Assembly: GCA_910576335.1 (NCBI GenBank)
Contig: CAJTIU010000007.1
Coordinates: 62,001 to 126,000 of the forward strand
Source of the DNA: Lachnospiraceae bacterium
GTDB taxonomy: Bacteria > Bacillota > Clostridia > Lachnospirales > Lachnospiraceae
Direction of reading: 5' to 3'
DNA: 64,000 bases
The translations under genes were made by a program, and so were the position numbers. The notes beneath the pieces are model-generated. The model was not told the origin of the DNA. It made no database searches and saw only the letters and a list, made by a program, of their open reading frames with translations. Position 1 is the stretch's first letter. The number at the start of each line of letters is the position of its first letter. This document shows, one piece after another, positions 23,462 through 32,586 of the stretch.

Positions 23462-25147
23462 ATGAAACCTGTAATTTCAATCGGAGCACAGGATTTTACG
23501 TATATAAGAAGCAACCACTACTTTTATATTGACAAGACAGGCTTTATAAAGGAATGGTGGGAGAATGGGGACATCGTTACGTTAATTACACGCCCAAGGC
23601 GTTTTGGAAAAACATTGAATCTGAGCATGCTGGAAGCCTTTTTTTCAAATCAGTATGAGGACAGCTGGAAACTGTACGAGGATCTGTCCATCTGGGAAGA
23701 GGAAAGATACCGGAAGCTTCAGGGCATCTATCCCGTTATTTTTCTGAGCTTTGCGGGGATTAAGGGGGACACTTATGAGACGGCAAGAGAAGGCATGATT
23801 CAGATCATCATAGATCTTTATGCAAAATACAGATACCTGCTTCAGGGAGATGCCCTAAACAAACAGGAAAAGGAATATTTTGATTATATCAGGCCTGATA
23901 TGTCGGATGCTGTAGCGGCAATGTCGCTGCACAGGCTGGCTCTTTGTATGAACCGCTATTATGGAAAAAAAGTGCTTATATTGCTGGACGAGTATGATAC
24001 GCCTCTGCAGGAGGCCTATGTTTATGGATACTGGACAAAGTTGTCCGCATTTGTCAGAAATATCTTTAACTGTACATTTAAGACAAATCCATATATGGAG
24101 CGGGGGCTTATGACGGGGATTACGAGAATCAGCAAGGAATCCATTTTTTCAGACATAAGCAATCTTGAAGTGGTAACCACGACTTCTGAAAAATATGAGA
24201 CGGCATTTGGTTTTACCGAAGAGGAGGCTGCCGGGGCGCTGCAGGCATTTGGCATGGCGGACAAGCTGGAAAAGGTAAGGCTGTGGTATGATGGCTTCCG
24301 GTTCGGAAATAAAAAGAATATCTACAATCCCTGGTCGATCACAAAATACCTTGATGGGAAAAAATTTAGCCCCTATTGGATGAATACCAGCTCTAATAAG
24401 CTGGCCGGAAGGCTTATACAGGAAGGGAGCGCGGACATCAAGATTGCCATGGAGGATCTTCTGGCAGATAGAAGTATTACTGTTGTATTAGATGAAGAAA
24501 TTGTTTTTGACCAGCTGGACGAAGATGACGATGCGATCTGGAGCCTTCTCCTGGCATCAGGATATCTGAAGGTGGATGAGGTCAGACAGGAATGCGAGGA
24601 GGATGAGATCCGATATCTTCTTTCTCTTACGAATCTCGAAGTGAAAAAGGAATTCCGGAGGATGATCAGGAGATGGTTTAAAAATACTTCCACACGCTAT
24701 AATGACTTTGTGAAAGCGCTGCTTGCTGATGATGTGGATTACATGAATCAATATATGAATCAGGTTGCGCTTAAGACCTTTAGCAGTTTTGACGCCGGAC
24801 GGAAGCCTTCTGAAGAGACAGAACCGGAGAGGTTTTACCATGGCTTTGTCCTTGGGCTGATGACTGACCTTGCAGATCAGTACCGGATCACCTCCAACAG
24901 GGAGAGCGGTCTGGGGAGATATGACGTGATTATGGAGCCTTTGGATAGTCGGCACAATGCTGTCGTAATGGAATTTAAAGTGTTTCACCCGGCCAAAGAA
25001 AAGGAGCTGGCTGAAACGGTAAAAAATGCACTTCAGCAGATAAGGGATAAAGAATATGATACAGAGCTGACAGCAAGAGGGATACCAGGAGAGAGGATCC
25101 GGCATTATGGGTTTGCATTTAAGGGGAAACAGGTTTTAATCGGATAA
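23462..25147 (+). CDS. AAA-ATPase-like / PD-(D/E)XK nuclease protein (copy 2)
   Basis: A 561-residue member of the same family as the gene at 2922 but clearly divergent. It has the P-loop variant RPRRFGKTLNLSMLEAFF, Walker B VLILLDEYDTPLQEAY, sensor-like GLMTGITRISKESIFSDISN, and a C-terminal nuclease core (YDVIMEP ... VVMEFKVF) in which the usual Glu-Val-Lys is EFK. Site AAGGAG precedes ATG 23462. It follows the PII-like gene by 39 bp, and a WYL regulator starts 20 bp after its stop. That nuclease-ATPase plus WYL arrangement recalls defence loci, though no defence activity is established for this family. Confidence 0.88.
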   Translation: MKPVISIGAQDFTYIRSNHYFYIDKTGFIKEWWENGDIVTLITRPRRFGKTLNLSMLEAFFSNQYEDSWKLYEDLSIWEEERYRKLQGIYPVIFLSFAGIKGDTYETAREGMIQIIIDLYAKYRYLLQGDALNKQEKEYFDYIRPDMSDAVAAMSLHRLALCMNRYYGKKVLILLDEYDTPLQEAYVYGYWTKLSAFVRNIFNCTFKTNPYMERGLMTGITRISKESIFSDISNLEVVTTTSEKYETAFGFTEEEAAGALQAFGMADKLEKVRLWYDGFRFGNKKNIYNPWSITKYLDGKKFSPYWMNTSSNKLAGRLIQEGSADIKIAMEDLLADRSITVVLDEEIVFDQLDEDDDAIWSLLLASGYLKVDEVRQECEEDEIRYLLSLTNLEVKKEFRRMIRRWFKNTSTRYNDFVKALLADDVDYMNQYMNQVALKTFSSFDAGRKPSEETEPERFYHGFVLGLMTDLADQYRITSNRESGLGRYDVIMEPLDSRHNAVVMEFKVFHPAKEKELAETVKNALQQIRDKEYDTELTARGIPGERIRHYGFAFKGKQVLIG

Positions 25148-25167
25148 AAATAAACAGAGGAGCGGCT

Positions 25168-26163
25168 ATGGCTGTACAGAACAATAAAAAAAGAATCCTG
25201 TGTCTCATGGAGATTCTGCTGCATCAGACAGATGAAGATCATATTTTGAATGCCAGTGATCTGGCAGAGATTTTAAAAAATAAATATGGAATTGAGGCGG
25301 ACCGCAGGACGATTTACACCGAAGTAGCCGTATTGCAGGATTTTGGACTGGATGTCGTGCAGGTCAGAGGGAAGACGAAAGGATACTATATAGGCAGCAG
25401 GGATTTTGAATTTGCCGAGGTGAAGCTTCTTGTGGATACCGTGCAGTCATCAAAGTTCATTACAGAAAAAAAGTCCAGGGAGCTGATCGGGAAGCTGGAG
25501 CAGCTATGCAGTGAAAGTCAGGCAAAACAGTTAAATCCCCAGGTAGTTGTGACAAACAGACCAAAAACAGAGAATGAAACCATTTACTATAATGTTGACA
25601 GGATTCATACAGCGATTTCGGGCAACAGGCAGATTTCCTTCCAGTATACGGAATGGACTGCGCCGAAGAAGCAGAGGCTGAGAAAAGACGGAGCCCTGTA
25701 TGTGATCAGTCCGCTCTGGATGCTTCCGGATGATGACTGCTATTATATGATTGGCTACGATGACAGTGCAGAACAGATTAAGCACTACCGGGTAGATAAG
25801 ATGAGGCATATCGAAATCACCGCAAGCCCCCGGAAGGGTGAAGAGTATTTAAAAAGCTTTAATCTCGCCGAGTTTGCAAAAAAGACATTTAATATGTATG
25901 CAGGGAAGGATGGGGAGATTACATTTTATTGTAAGAATGAGGCGGCAGGGATTATGATGGACCGCTTCGGAAATGATATCTGGACTTTTCCGGATAAAGA
26001 AGGATACTTCAAAGCAAAAGTTACAGTGACAGTCAGCGACCAGTTTTTTGGATGGATGGCAGGTCTTGGAAAGCTGATTCAGATCGCAGCGCCAGTAGCG
26101 GTAAGAAATCAATATAAAGAGTATCTGAGGGAGATTCTGGAGAAATATAATGATGTGGAATAA
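25168..26163 (+). CDS. WYL-domain transcriptional regulator
   Basis: A 331-residue regulator: N-terminal winged helix (LNASDLAEILKNKYGIEADR, then RTIYTEVAVLQDFGLDV), a WYL domain at about 140-215 (ISFQYTEW, LYVISPLWMLPDDDCYYMIG, HYRVDKMRHIEI), and a C-terminal WCX-like extension (VTVSDQFFGWMAGLGKLIQI). WYL domains bind ligands, often nucleic acid or nucleotides, and control phage-defence and DNA-damage genes in many bacteria. CAGAGGAGC precedes ATG 25168. Position just behind the nuclease-ATPase suggests it regulates that gene or itself; binding sites were not identified. Confidence 0.9.
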   Translation: MAVQNNKKRILCLMEILLHQTDEDHILNASDLAEILKNKYGIEADRRTIYTEVAVLQDFGLDVVQVRGKTKGYYIGSRDFEFAEVKLLVDTVQSSKFITEKKSRELIGKLEQLCSESQAKQLNPQVVVTNRPKTENETIYYNVDRIHTAISGNRQISFQYTEWTAPKKQRLRKDGALYVISPLWMLPDDDCYYMIGYDDSAEQIKHYRVDKMRHIEITASPRKGEEYLKSFNLAEFAKKTFNMYAGKDGEITFYCKNEAAGIMMDRFGNDIWTFPDKEGYFKAKVTVTVSDQFFGWMAGLGKLIQIAAPVAVRNQYKEYLREILEKYNDVE

Positions 26164-26344
26164 TTCTCATCAGGCACTATAAAGGTGGTTTCTAAAGGTG
26201 AATTGAGTTCATAAAACTGATAAAAATCAAAAAATAATGATATAACTCCACGATACAAAAAACTATACTATACAAAAGTATACGAAGCATATTCGAAAAG
26301 AATTCGAAGAGAATTGACGTGATAGGAACAGGAGGGGTTATTTT

Positions 26345-26986
26345 ATGAATCAGATCTTGAATCCGGACAATCCGGTCATCCGGTTTCTCGGCAGGCTTTT
26401 TGACCTGGTTGTCCTGAACATTATTTTTCTGCTGTTGTGTATTCCGGTCATTACCATAGGCGCTTCGATCACATCCCTGTATTACGTACTCCTGAAAATA
26501 GTCCGGGGTGAGGATCCCTATATCCTGCGAAGCTTTTTTAAAGCCTTCCGGCAGAATTTCTTTCAGAGTACTGTTATATGGATTATCCTGCTTATGGCTG
26601 CCGTCTTTTTGGGAATGGATCTGTATGTTGTCAGTTCACAGAATACTGCATTATGCGAGGCCATTCGGATTATTTTGTGGATCATGTGTGGATTTTTTCT
26701 TGGTATTTTTATTTATATTTTCCCCATTATCTCTCATTTCGTATGCAGTACGAAACAGGCCTTGAAAAATGCTGCTCTTATGACGTTCGTGCATCTTCCT
26801 TATACGCTTATTATGATTGCTGTATGTGTGGCTGTTCTGTATCTTGTAATGGCTTCCTTTAAGGTATTTGCCTGGGCGGTTACGATTGGAGGAGTGTGCG
26901 GTTTTTCTGTGACTGCCTTTCTTTTTTGTATTTTATTTGACCGGATTTTCCGGAAGTATGAAGAGGGGGATAAAAAGCAAAGATGA
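26345..26986 (+). CDS. YesL-family (DUF624) membrane protein
   Basis: A 213-residue membrane protein of the DUF624/YesL family, with five hydrophobic segments. The family signature at the start is NPVIRFLGRLFDLVVLN (here NPDNPVIRFLGRLFDLVVLN), followed by IPVITIGASITSLYYVLLKI. Genes of this family sit next to carbohydrate ABC transporters and glycoside-hydrolase genes. Ribosome site GGAGGGG lies before ATG 26345. Its stop overlaps the start of the GH94 pseudogene as ATGA, showing that the two were one operon for beta-glucoside use. 26164-26344 holds AT-rich dyads (CTATACAAAAGTATACG; ATTCGAAAAGAATTCGAAG) that may be operators. Confidence 0.87.
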   Translation: MNQILNPDNPVIRFLGRLFDLVVLNIIFLLLCIPVITIGASITSLYYVLLKIVRGEDPYILRSFFKAFRQNFFQSTVIWIILLMAAVFLGMDLYVVSSQNTALCEAIRIILWIMCGFFLGIFIYIFPIISHFVCSTKQALKNAALMTFVHLPYTLIMIAVCVAVLYLVMASFKVFAWAVTIGGVCGFSVTAFLFCILFDRIFRKYEEGDKKQR

Positions 26987-28301
26987 GATTTGGATATTTT
27001 GATGACGAAAAAAAAGGAATACATTATTACAACGCCGGCGACGCCGCTTCCCTGGATTAATTATCTGGGAAATGAAGATTTCTTTTCCTTGATTTCCAAT
27101 ACCTGCGGCGGCTACAGCTTCTATAAAGATGCGAAGCTTCTTAGGCTCACACGCTACCGCTATAACAACGTGCCTGCTGACACGAACGGGAGGTATTATT
27201 TTATCAATCATAACGGAACCGTATGGACTCCCGGGTGGCAGCCAGTCAAGACGTCCCTGGATACCTATGAGTGTCATCATGGACTCGGGTACAGCAGATT
27301 CATTTCTTCCAAAAATGGAATCCATGCGGACCTGACTGCTTTCGTCCCTTTGGGAGAAATCTGCGAAGTCAATCACCTGGTTCTTCGCAATGATACAAAA
27401 GAGACCCAGACCTTATCCTTAAGCTCTTACGTTGAATTCTGTTTTTGGAATGCAGTGGATGATTCCGCGAATTTTCAGCGGAACCTGAGTCTCGGAGAAG
27501 TGGAGGTAAGCATATTATACTGTTAATGCCGATATCTGCGGATTTGACACGGACAGAGATGTATTTCTGGGCGATTATGGAAGTATTGAAAATCCAAAGC
27601 GTGTGCAGGAAGCCGCTCTTTGCCAGGAGACATCTTCCGGCACAGAATCCGTTCCCAGTAAGGAGACGTTCTCCGGCACAGAATCCGGTGCCGCAGGCAG
27701 CCCTTCTTCCGTAGCAGGCGGCGGCGCTGTAATTGGTTTCCACCGCCTGAAAATCACACTCGCCCCCGGCGAGACAAAGAGCCTGATCTTCCTGCTTGGC
27801 TATGCGGAGAATCCATCGGATGAAAAATGGGAAGCGCCGGATGTCATCAACAAAACACCTGCTTTATTTGCTATTTCCAGGCTTAACACGGATGCAAAGA
27901 TTCAGGTGGATTTTAAGCCTTCTTACAGCCGCTACTATGTAAACTTAGGCGAGATTTCCTCCTATCCGCCTGGGTATAAGGAAAATGCCGGGATATTCTG
28001 CCATAATAACCCATGGGTATCCATCGCGGAGACACGGATTGGACGCGGAAACAGGGCTTTCGAGATTTACAAGAAGACCTGTCCGGCATATATTGAGGAT
28101 ATCAGCGAGATACACCGCACAGAACCGTATGTTTATTCTCAGATGATTGCCGGCAGGGACGCACCAAAGCACGGAGAGGCAAAAAATAGCTGGCTGACCG
28201 GAACCGCTGCATGGACCTTCGTGAATGTCTCCCAATATATCCTGGGCATCCGGCCGGATGGGAAGAAAAGGGAATATCATGTAAGTGTTACGATGGGTTA
28301 A
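26983..28301 (+). pseudogene. GH94 cellobiose/cellodextrin phosphorylase, multiply deleted
   Basis: The start MRFGYFDD then PLPWINYLGNEDFFSLISN and the end [52 protein letters not shown] identify a GH94 phosphorylase (about 800 residues normally). Three lesions: an extra A in a run of eight (27008-27015); loss of roughly 50 bp with a frame change near 27500-27525; and direct joining of the N-terminal domain (ending [16 protein letters not shown]) to the C-terminal part at about 27915, which removes the whole catalytic barrel with its general acid Asp. The 3' end is also short. It overlaps yesL by 4 bp. Confidence 0.85.
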
Positions 28302-28419
28302 AAGGTTAAAATACCATATAGCGCTGTGCCAGAACGAAACCTCTCTTTTTCGTGCAGGGATTAAGAGGAAAAAACGGGGGAGATCCGATATACTAAAACA
28401 TGTCAGGAGGATTTATATT

Positions 28420-29268
28420 ATGGAATGGATAGAAAGATTAAATGAAGCAATCGGCTACATTGAAGAGCATCTGACAGATGAAATTGATTATAAGCAGCTG
28501 GGGCGTATTGCCTGTTGCTCATCCTATCACTTTCAGAGGATGTTTGCTTACATGGCGGGTGTTCCGCTGTCCGAATATATCCGCAGAAGGAGGATGTCCC
28601 TTGCCGCTGTAGATTTGCAGGCGAAGGATATGAAAATCATTGATGTTGCGGGCAAATACGGTTACAGTTCGCCTACCGCATTTAACAGAGCCTTTCAGTC
28701 TGTCCATGGGATTGCCCCGTCTGCTGTGAAAAGTGAGGGTATACCTGTAAAATCCTTCCCGCCTGTTACCTTTAAAATTACAGTCAAAGGAGTGGAAGAA
28801 ATGAATTACCGGATTGAAACAAAGGAAGCGTTCCGTATCGTAGGCGTATCGGTGCCGTTATATAAGGAGATTGAGAAGAACTTTACAATCATTCCCCCAA
28901 AATGGCAGGAAATAACCGAGAATGGGACCTTACAGAAGCTGATTGGCATGATGGACACGCCGCCTATGGGAGTACTTGGAGTCAGTACCTGTAATGATGC
29001 CGAGGAGTGGAAATATTATATTGCGGTATCTACTTCACAGATGCAGGAAGGCCTGGAAGAATATATGGTACCTGCCGCCACCTGGGCAATCTTTTCCGGG
29101 CAGGGTACCAATCAGTCGATCCAGGAACTGGAGCAGCGTATTGTGACAGAATGGCTCCCGACATCAGGTTATGAGTATGGCAGTGCTCCTGATGTTGAGG
29201 TGTACCTGAATCCGGATCCGCAGAATGCGCAGTATGAGGTATGGATACCGGTTACAAAGAAAGAATAA
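28420..29268 (+). CDS. AraC-family regulator with GyrI-like effector domain
   Basis: A 282-residue regulator of the Rob/SoxS-GyrI type. Residues 1-105 are an N-terminal AraC helix-turn-helix pair (DYKQLGRIACCSSYHFQRMF; IIDVAGKYGYSSPTAFNRAF), and residues 125-282 are a GyrI-like small-molecule-binding domain (IETKEAFRIVGVSVPLYKEI; YEYGSAPDVEVYLNPDPQNA). These sense drugs or other hydrophobic ligands. Start ATG 28420 has AGGAGG 9 bases upstream. It is a single gene, with a large palindromic repeat right behind it, and no efflux gene is adjacent. Confidence 0.9.
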   Translation: MEWIERLNEAIGYIEEHLTDEIDYKQLGRIACCSSYHFQRMFAYMAGVPLSEYIRRRRMSLAAVDLQAKDMKIIDVAGKYGYSSPTAFNRAFQSVHGIAPSAVKSEGIPVKSFPPVTFKITVKGVEEMNYRIETKEAFRIVGVSVPLYKEIEKNFTIIPPKWQEITENGTLQKLIGMMDTPPMGVLGVSTCNDAEEWKYYIAVSTSQMQEGLEEYMVPAATWAIFSGQGTNQSIQELEQRIVTEWLPTSGYEYGSAPDVEVYLNPDPQNAQYEVWIPVTKKE

Positions 29269-29295
29269 ACGGGTAACAGTGAAGGTATCTGAACC

Positions 29296-29482
29296 AATGT
29301 CATTTAGATAAGCCGGACGCGTCTGACATGATGTAGTTCTCTATCAGACGCGCTTTCGCTCGGTTCCAAACGCAGCGGTACTAAGCACGTGAAAAACCTC
29401 GCTAAGTGCCGGCGTTTTCCAACGGTCTGTGGGAGAACTACATCATGTCAGACGCTGTGTACTGGCTTAACTAAATGACATT
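29296..29482. repeat. 187-bp imperfect palindrome (MITE-like)
   Basis: The arms match over about 45 bp: AATGTCATTTAG and CGTCTGACATGATGTAGTTC on the left reappear inverted as GAACTACATCATGTCAGACG and CTAAATGACATT on the right. Between them lie about 90 bp with smaller complementary pieces (GCACGTG, CTAAGTGCC). It contains no gene. It lies between an AraC gene and the end of larE and has the look of a miniature inverted-repeat element or a long terminator. Confidence 0.75.
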
Positions 29483-29512
29483 TCAAACACTCTCCAGGAA
29501 CCGGGTGCGTTA

Positions 29513-30343
29513 TTATGAGCGTACGGCCAGCCCGTGAATCGCGGTGGTATCCATACTGCCAGAGCGGAAGCCTTCCAGGTCAAGCGCAATATAAGTATAT
29601 CCGAGGTTTTTTAAGTATAAAATGATTTCATTTTTTTTCAGAATCAGCTCTGTAAGAGTGTCCGAATCTACTTCAATTCTTGCAATATCCCCATGTACAC
29701 GAAGACGCACATTGTAAAAACCCAGACCGCGAAGAAACGCTTCTCCGTCCTCCACTTTCCGCATCGCCTCATAGGACAGCCTGCTCCCGTATGGAAAACG
29801 GGTGGCAAGGCAGGGGGTGGAAGGTCTGCCGGATACAGAGATCCCGTATTCCTCTGCAAGGCTTCGGATCTCGGCCTTCGTGAAGCTAGCATCCGCCAGC
29901 GGGCTTCGGATTCCCAGTTCTCTTACGGCGCGGATGCCCGGGCGGTATGCGCGCAGATCATCTCTGTTCGTTCCCTCCAGTATCGTGTGGATTCCGAGAG
30001 ATGCCGCCTTTTTCTGGAGTTCCCGGAAAAGGTATTTTTTGCAAAGATAACATCTGTCTGCCGGATTTTCCTCAATTCCCGCCTGGGAAAGCTCATCAAG
30101 CTCCAGTACGAGGAAATGGGCGTTTGCCTCTTCCGCAACCTGTTCCGCGGTTTTTATATCCCCGGCGGGGTGCAGTATAGTATGGAGAAGGATCCCATAG
30201 ACACTCTTTCCGGTAAGCGCCGCCGCATCACTTGCCATTTTAAGAAGGAGGCTGCTGTCCACACCGCCGGAAAATGCCACGGCAATATCCTCAGATGCAT
30301 AGTCCCTTATCATTTTCTTTAACTGTTCTGTCTTTTCATTCAT
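29513..30343 (-). CDS. larE: LarE, sulfur transferase for nickel-pincer nucleotide
   Basis: A 276-residue PP-loop enzyme that adenylates the cofactor precursor and inserts sulfur, the middle of the nickel-pincer nucleotide pathway. The PP-loop is AFSGGVDSSLLLK. Besides the conserved Cys178 (STPCLATRFPYGS) it has Cys98 and Cys101 in DRCYLCKKYLF, the three-cysteine pattern of iron-sulfur LarE types rather than the single sacrificial Cys of Lactobacillus. Start is taken at ATG 30343 with GGGAGGG about 11 bases upstream. Last gene of larB-larC-larE, 25 bp after larC. Its last residues (IHGLAV) match a tail also found on the PAP2 protein at 57878. Confidence 0.92.
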   Translation of the reverse strand: MNEKTEQLKKMIRDYASEDIAVAFSGGVDSSLLLKMASDAAALTGKSVYGILLHTILHPAGDIKTAEQVAEEANAHFLVLELDELSQAGIEENPADRCYLCKKYLFRELQKKAASLGIHTILEGTNRDDLRAYRPGIRAVRELGIRSPLADASFTKAEIRSLAEEYGISVSGRPSTPCLATRFPYGSRLSYEAMRKVEDGEAFLRGLGFYNVRLRVHGDIARIEVDSDTLTELILKKNEIILYLKNLGYTYIALDLEGFRSGSMDTTAIHGLAVRS

Positions 30344-30368
30344 CAGATGCGCAGCCCTCCCTTTCATA

Positions 30369-31787
30369 TCATATATTCGTATATGTTGTACCGGATACAT
30401 CGCAGCTATCCCACAGCTCCCGGCAGACCAGGCTCCATACCTCCTGGTAGGAGCGCCCGCTCTCCCGGCTGATCCGGGATATGCTCTCGTATTCAGGATA
30501 GATCCGTTCGCTGCCGTTCAGGCTGCAGATCTTGATCTCCACCGTTCCCAGGGAGGTCTCTGCAGTACAGAGTCTCCGGTTTAAAACGGTCCGCTCCATT
30601 CTCATCCGGCGGATGCCGATTGTTGTTGTCTCTCTGAAAATGATTTCCTCCATCTGCTGTATCTGCTCTTCCCTGCAAATAATGTTCAGCTGCCAGGCGG
30701 GGCGGTTCTTTTTCATAAAGACAGGGATATAGTGGACGTCCCGTGCCCCGGCTTCTAGCAGACGCTCCATTACATAGCCGAGTGCCTCTCCGGTGCAGTC
30801 GTCAATATTTGTCTCTAGCTTATAGATGATATCGGAAGTATCCGGATCCTCATCAATCAGCATGGCCCGGAGAATACTTGTCCTTCCGTAATCGCGTTTG
30901 CCGGCGCCGAGGCCTGTCTTTAGAATCCGGTATCTTGCAGGCAGACGGTCCGATGTGCGGACAGCAGCTACAATTGCCGCTCCTGTCGGCGTGACAAGCT
31001 CTGCCTCTGTATCTGTCATATGGAGAGAAATGCCATGCGACTGTGCGATATTTGCTGTGGCAGGCACAGGAACGGGGATCAGTCCGTGCTGGCAGCGGAT
31101 CACGCCCCGTCCCTCGTAAAGCTCAGGTACAATGACATCCGTAATTCCAAGGTTATCCAGGCAGATCGCGACGGCTGCAATGTCAACAATCGAATCTACA
31201 GCCCCTACCTCGTGGAAATGCACTTCTTCCAGGGAAGTTCCGTGCGCTTTCGCTTCCGCTTCCGCAAGAACCCGGAAAATGTCCGATGCGATTATTCTGG
31301 CGCGCTCCGTCATCTGCGAATTCTCAATAATCCGCAGAATTTCCGGAAGTCCCCGGTGGTCATGATGGTGGGGATGTTCCGCATGACTGTGCTCATGGTG
31401 GCGGAGGTGTTCCGTATGACTGTGCTCATGATGCCGGAGATGTTCTGGCTGGCTGTGACTTCCGTGACTATGTGCATGCTCTTCATGGTGGTATTCCTGA
31501 TGACCGTGTCCGTCATGTCCATGTACCTCCTGGGGATGTCCGTGATGCCCATACAGATATTCATTATCATGGTCATGGTTCTCATGTTCCTTGTCCAGTA
31601 TAACATTAAAATCGCAGGCAGCAAGCCCTGATTTTCTGACGCGGCTGATCTCTGCTTTATAGCCTTTCACTGGAAGACTCCCAAGCTGTGCCTTTAGCAC
31701 ATCCGGGTCTGCCCCCAGATCCAGGAGAGCCCCCACGGTCATATCGCCGCTGATTCCGCTGTAGCATTCTAAGTACAAAGTTTTCAT
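30369..31787 (-). CDS. larC: LarC, nickel insertase for nickel-pincer nucleotide
   Basis: A 472-residue LarC in one uninterrupted frame, unlike Lactobacillus plantarum where two frames are joined by a ribosomal frameshift. LarC inserts Ni2+ into the pincer cofactor with CTP. The N-terminus MKTLYLECYSGISGDMTVGA is the family signature. Residues about 70-145 are a very His-rich stretch (GHDGHGHQEYHHEEHAHSHG and repeats of HLRHHEHSH) that would store or deliver nickel. The start overlaps the larB stop by 4 bp (ATGA). The repeated HLRHHEHSH units suggest recent expansion by slippage. Confidence 0.94.
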   Translation of the reverse strand: MKTLYLECYSGISGDMTVGALLDLGADPDVLKAQLGSLPVKGYKAEISRVRKSGLAACDFNVILDKEHENHDHDNEYLYGHHGHPQEVHGHDGHGHQEYHHEEHAHSHGSHSQPEHLRHHEHSHTEHLRHHEHSHAEHPHHHDHRGLPEILRIIENSQMTERARIIASDIFRVLAEAEAKAHGTSLEEVHFHEVGAVDSIVDIAAVAICLDNLGITDVIVPELYEGRGVIRCQHGLIPVPVPATANIAQSHGISLHMTDTEAELVTPTGAAIVAAVRTSDRLPARYRILKTGLGAGKRDYGRTSILRAMLIDEDPDTSDIIYKLETNIDDCTGEALGYVMERLLEAGARDVHYIPVFMKKNRPAWQLNIICREEQIQQMEEIIFRETTTIGIRRMRMERTVLNRRLCTAETSLGTVEIKICSLNGSERIYPEYESISRISRESGRSYQEVWSLVCRELWDSCDVSGTTYTNI

Positions 31788-32530
31788 TCCCGTACCCCCA
31801 GTCTGTTTATTTGGGCAGCCATATAGCCGGCCCCGTATCCATTGTCAATATTCACCACTGCGACACCATTTGCGCAGGAATTGATCATAGTAAGGAGGGC
31901 GGAAATTCCCTTCATATTTGCCCCGTATCCAACCGAAGTAGGAACTGCGATAACCGGCTTGTCCACCAGGCCTCCAATTACGCTTCCGAGAGCTCCCTCC
32001 ATGCCTGCGACGGCAATTACACAGTTCGCCTTTTGTATGGTCTCAAGGCTGGAAAGAAGCCTGTGAAGTCCACTCACCCCTACGTCATACACCCGTTCCA
32101 CATAAGCGCCGAAGTATTCCGCCACCTGCGCCGCCTCCTCCGCCACAGCAATATCCGCTGTTCCGGCGGTGCAGACCGTAATGCAGCCAGTGTGTTTCTT
32201 ATCCGCTTTTTCGATCTTTACGATTCCTGAAACCTTGTCATGCAGGACATCAGGATAGCGCTCCTTCAATAATTCATACTGATGCAAGGTGGCTCTTGTC
32301 CCCATTACTTCTCCCTCTGCCTCATAAAGCCGCCCGAAAATCTCTAGCAGATGGCTGTCCGCTTTTCCCATACAGAAGATTACCTCTGGAAATCCGGAAC
32401 GCAGCTTTCTGTGGGTGTCAAGCTTCGCGTAGCCAAGTTCCTCAAAGGGCTGGCGGCGGAAGAAGAGTTCTGCCTCCTCCACGGATATTTCTCCCTGCTG
32501 TAATTTCGTAAGTATTTCATGTGCTTCCAT
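31784..32530 (-). CDS. larB: LarB, nicotinic acid adenine dinucleotide carboxylase/hydrolase
   Basis: A 248-residue LarB, which carboxylates NaAD and splits it to start nickel-pincer nucleotide synthesis. The C-terminal AIRC/PurE-like domain is clear: CVIAVAGMEGALGSVIGGLV, KPVIAVPTSVGYGANMKGIS and NIDNGYGAGYMAA. The N-terminal 90 residues are the usual helical part (EILTKLQQGEISVEEAELFF). It is first in the operon. ATG at 32530 follows GGAGG, and a promoter is visible at 32558-32586. No larA lies in this window, so the enzyme that uses the cofactor is elsewhere. Confidence 0.94.
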   Translation of the reverse strand: MEAHEILTKLQQGEISVEEAELFFRRQPFEELGYAKLDTHRKLRSGFPEVIFCMGKADSHLLEIFGRLYEAEGEVMGTRATLHQYELLKERYPDVLHDKVSGIVKIEKADKKHTGCITVCTAGTADIAVAEEAAQVAEYFGAYVERVYDVGVSGLHRLLSSLETIQKANCVIAVAGMEGALGSVIGGLVDKPVIAVPTSVGYGANMKGISALLTMINSCANGVAVVNIDNGYGAGYMAAQINRLGVRE

Positions 32531-32557
32531 AAAGTATCCTCCATATAATTTCTATTT

Positions 32558-32586
32558 ATTTTGACTGATTTCAGAGGAAATGTCAA
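32558..32586 (-). promoter_or_regulatory. Putative sigma-A promoter of larBCE
   Basis: On the minus strand TTGACA (32586-32581) is followed after 17 bp by CAAAAT (32563-32558), about 28 bp before the larB start. The rest of 32587-32898 has AT-rich sequence with the direct repeat TTCTTAA (two copies 11 bp apart near 32608-32626) and no gene that I can support. Confidence 0.5.

Noticed and set aside
31360-31560. Tandem-looking repeats, considered as a possible CRISPR-like array
   Set aside because: They are the coding repeats for the His-rich linker of LarC (units of HLRHHEHSH), not repeat-spacer structure.
31020-31631. A 203-codon plus-strand frame, Met/Val-rich at its end
   Set aside because: Antisense of the His-rich part of larC; the apparent membrane-like tail is the complement of His codons.
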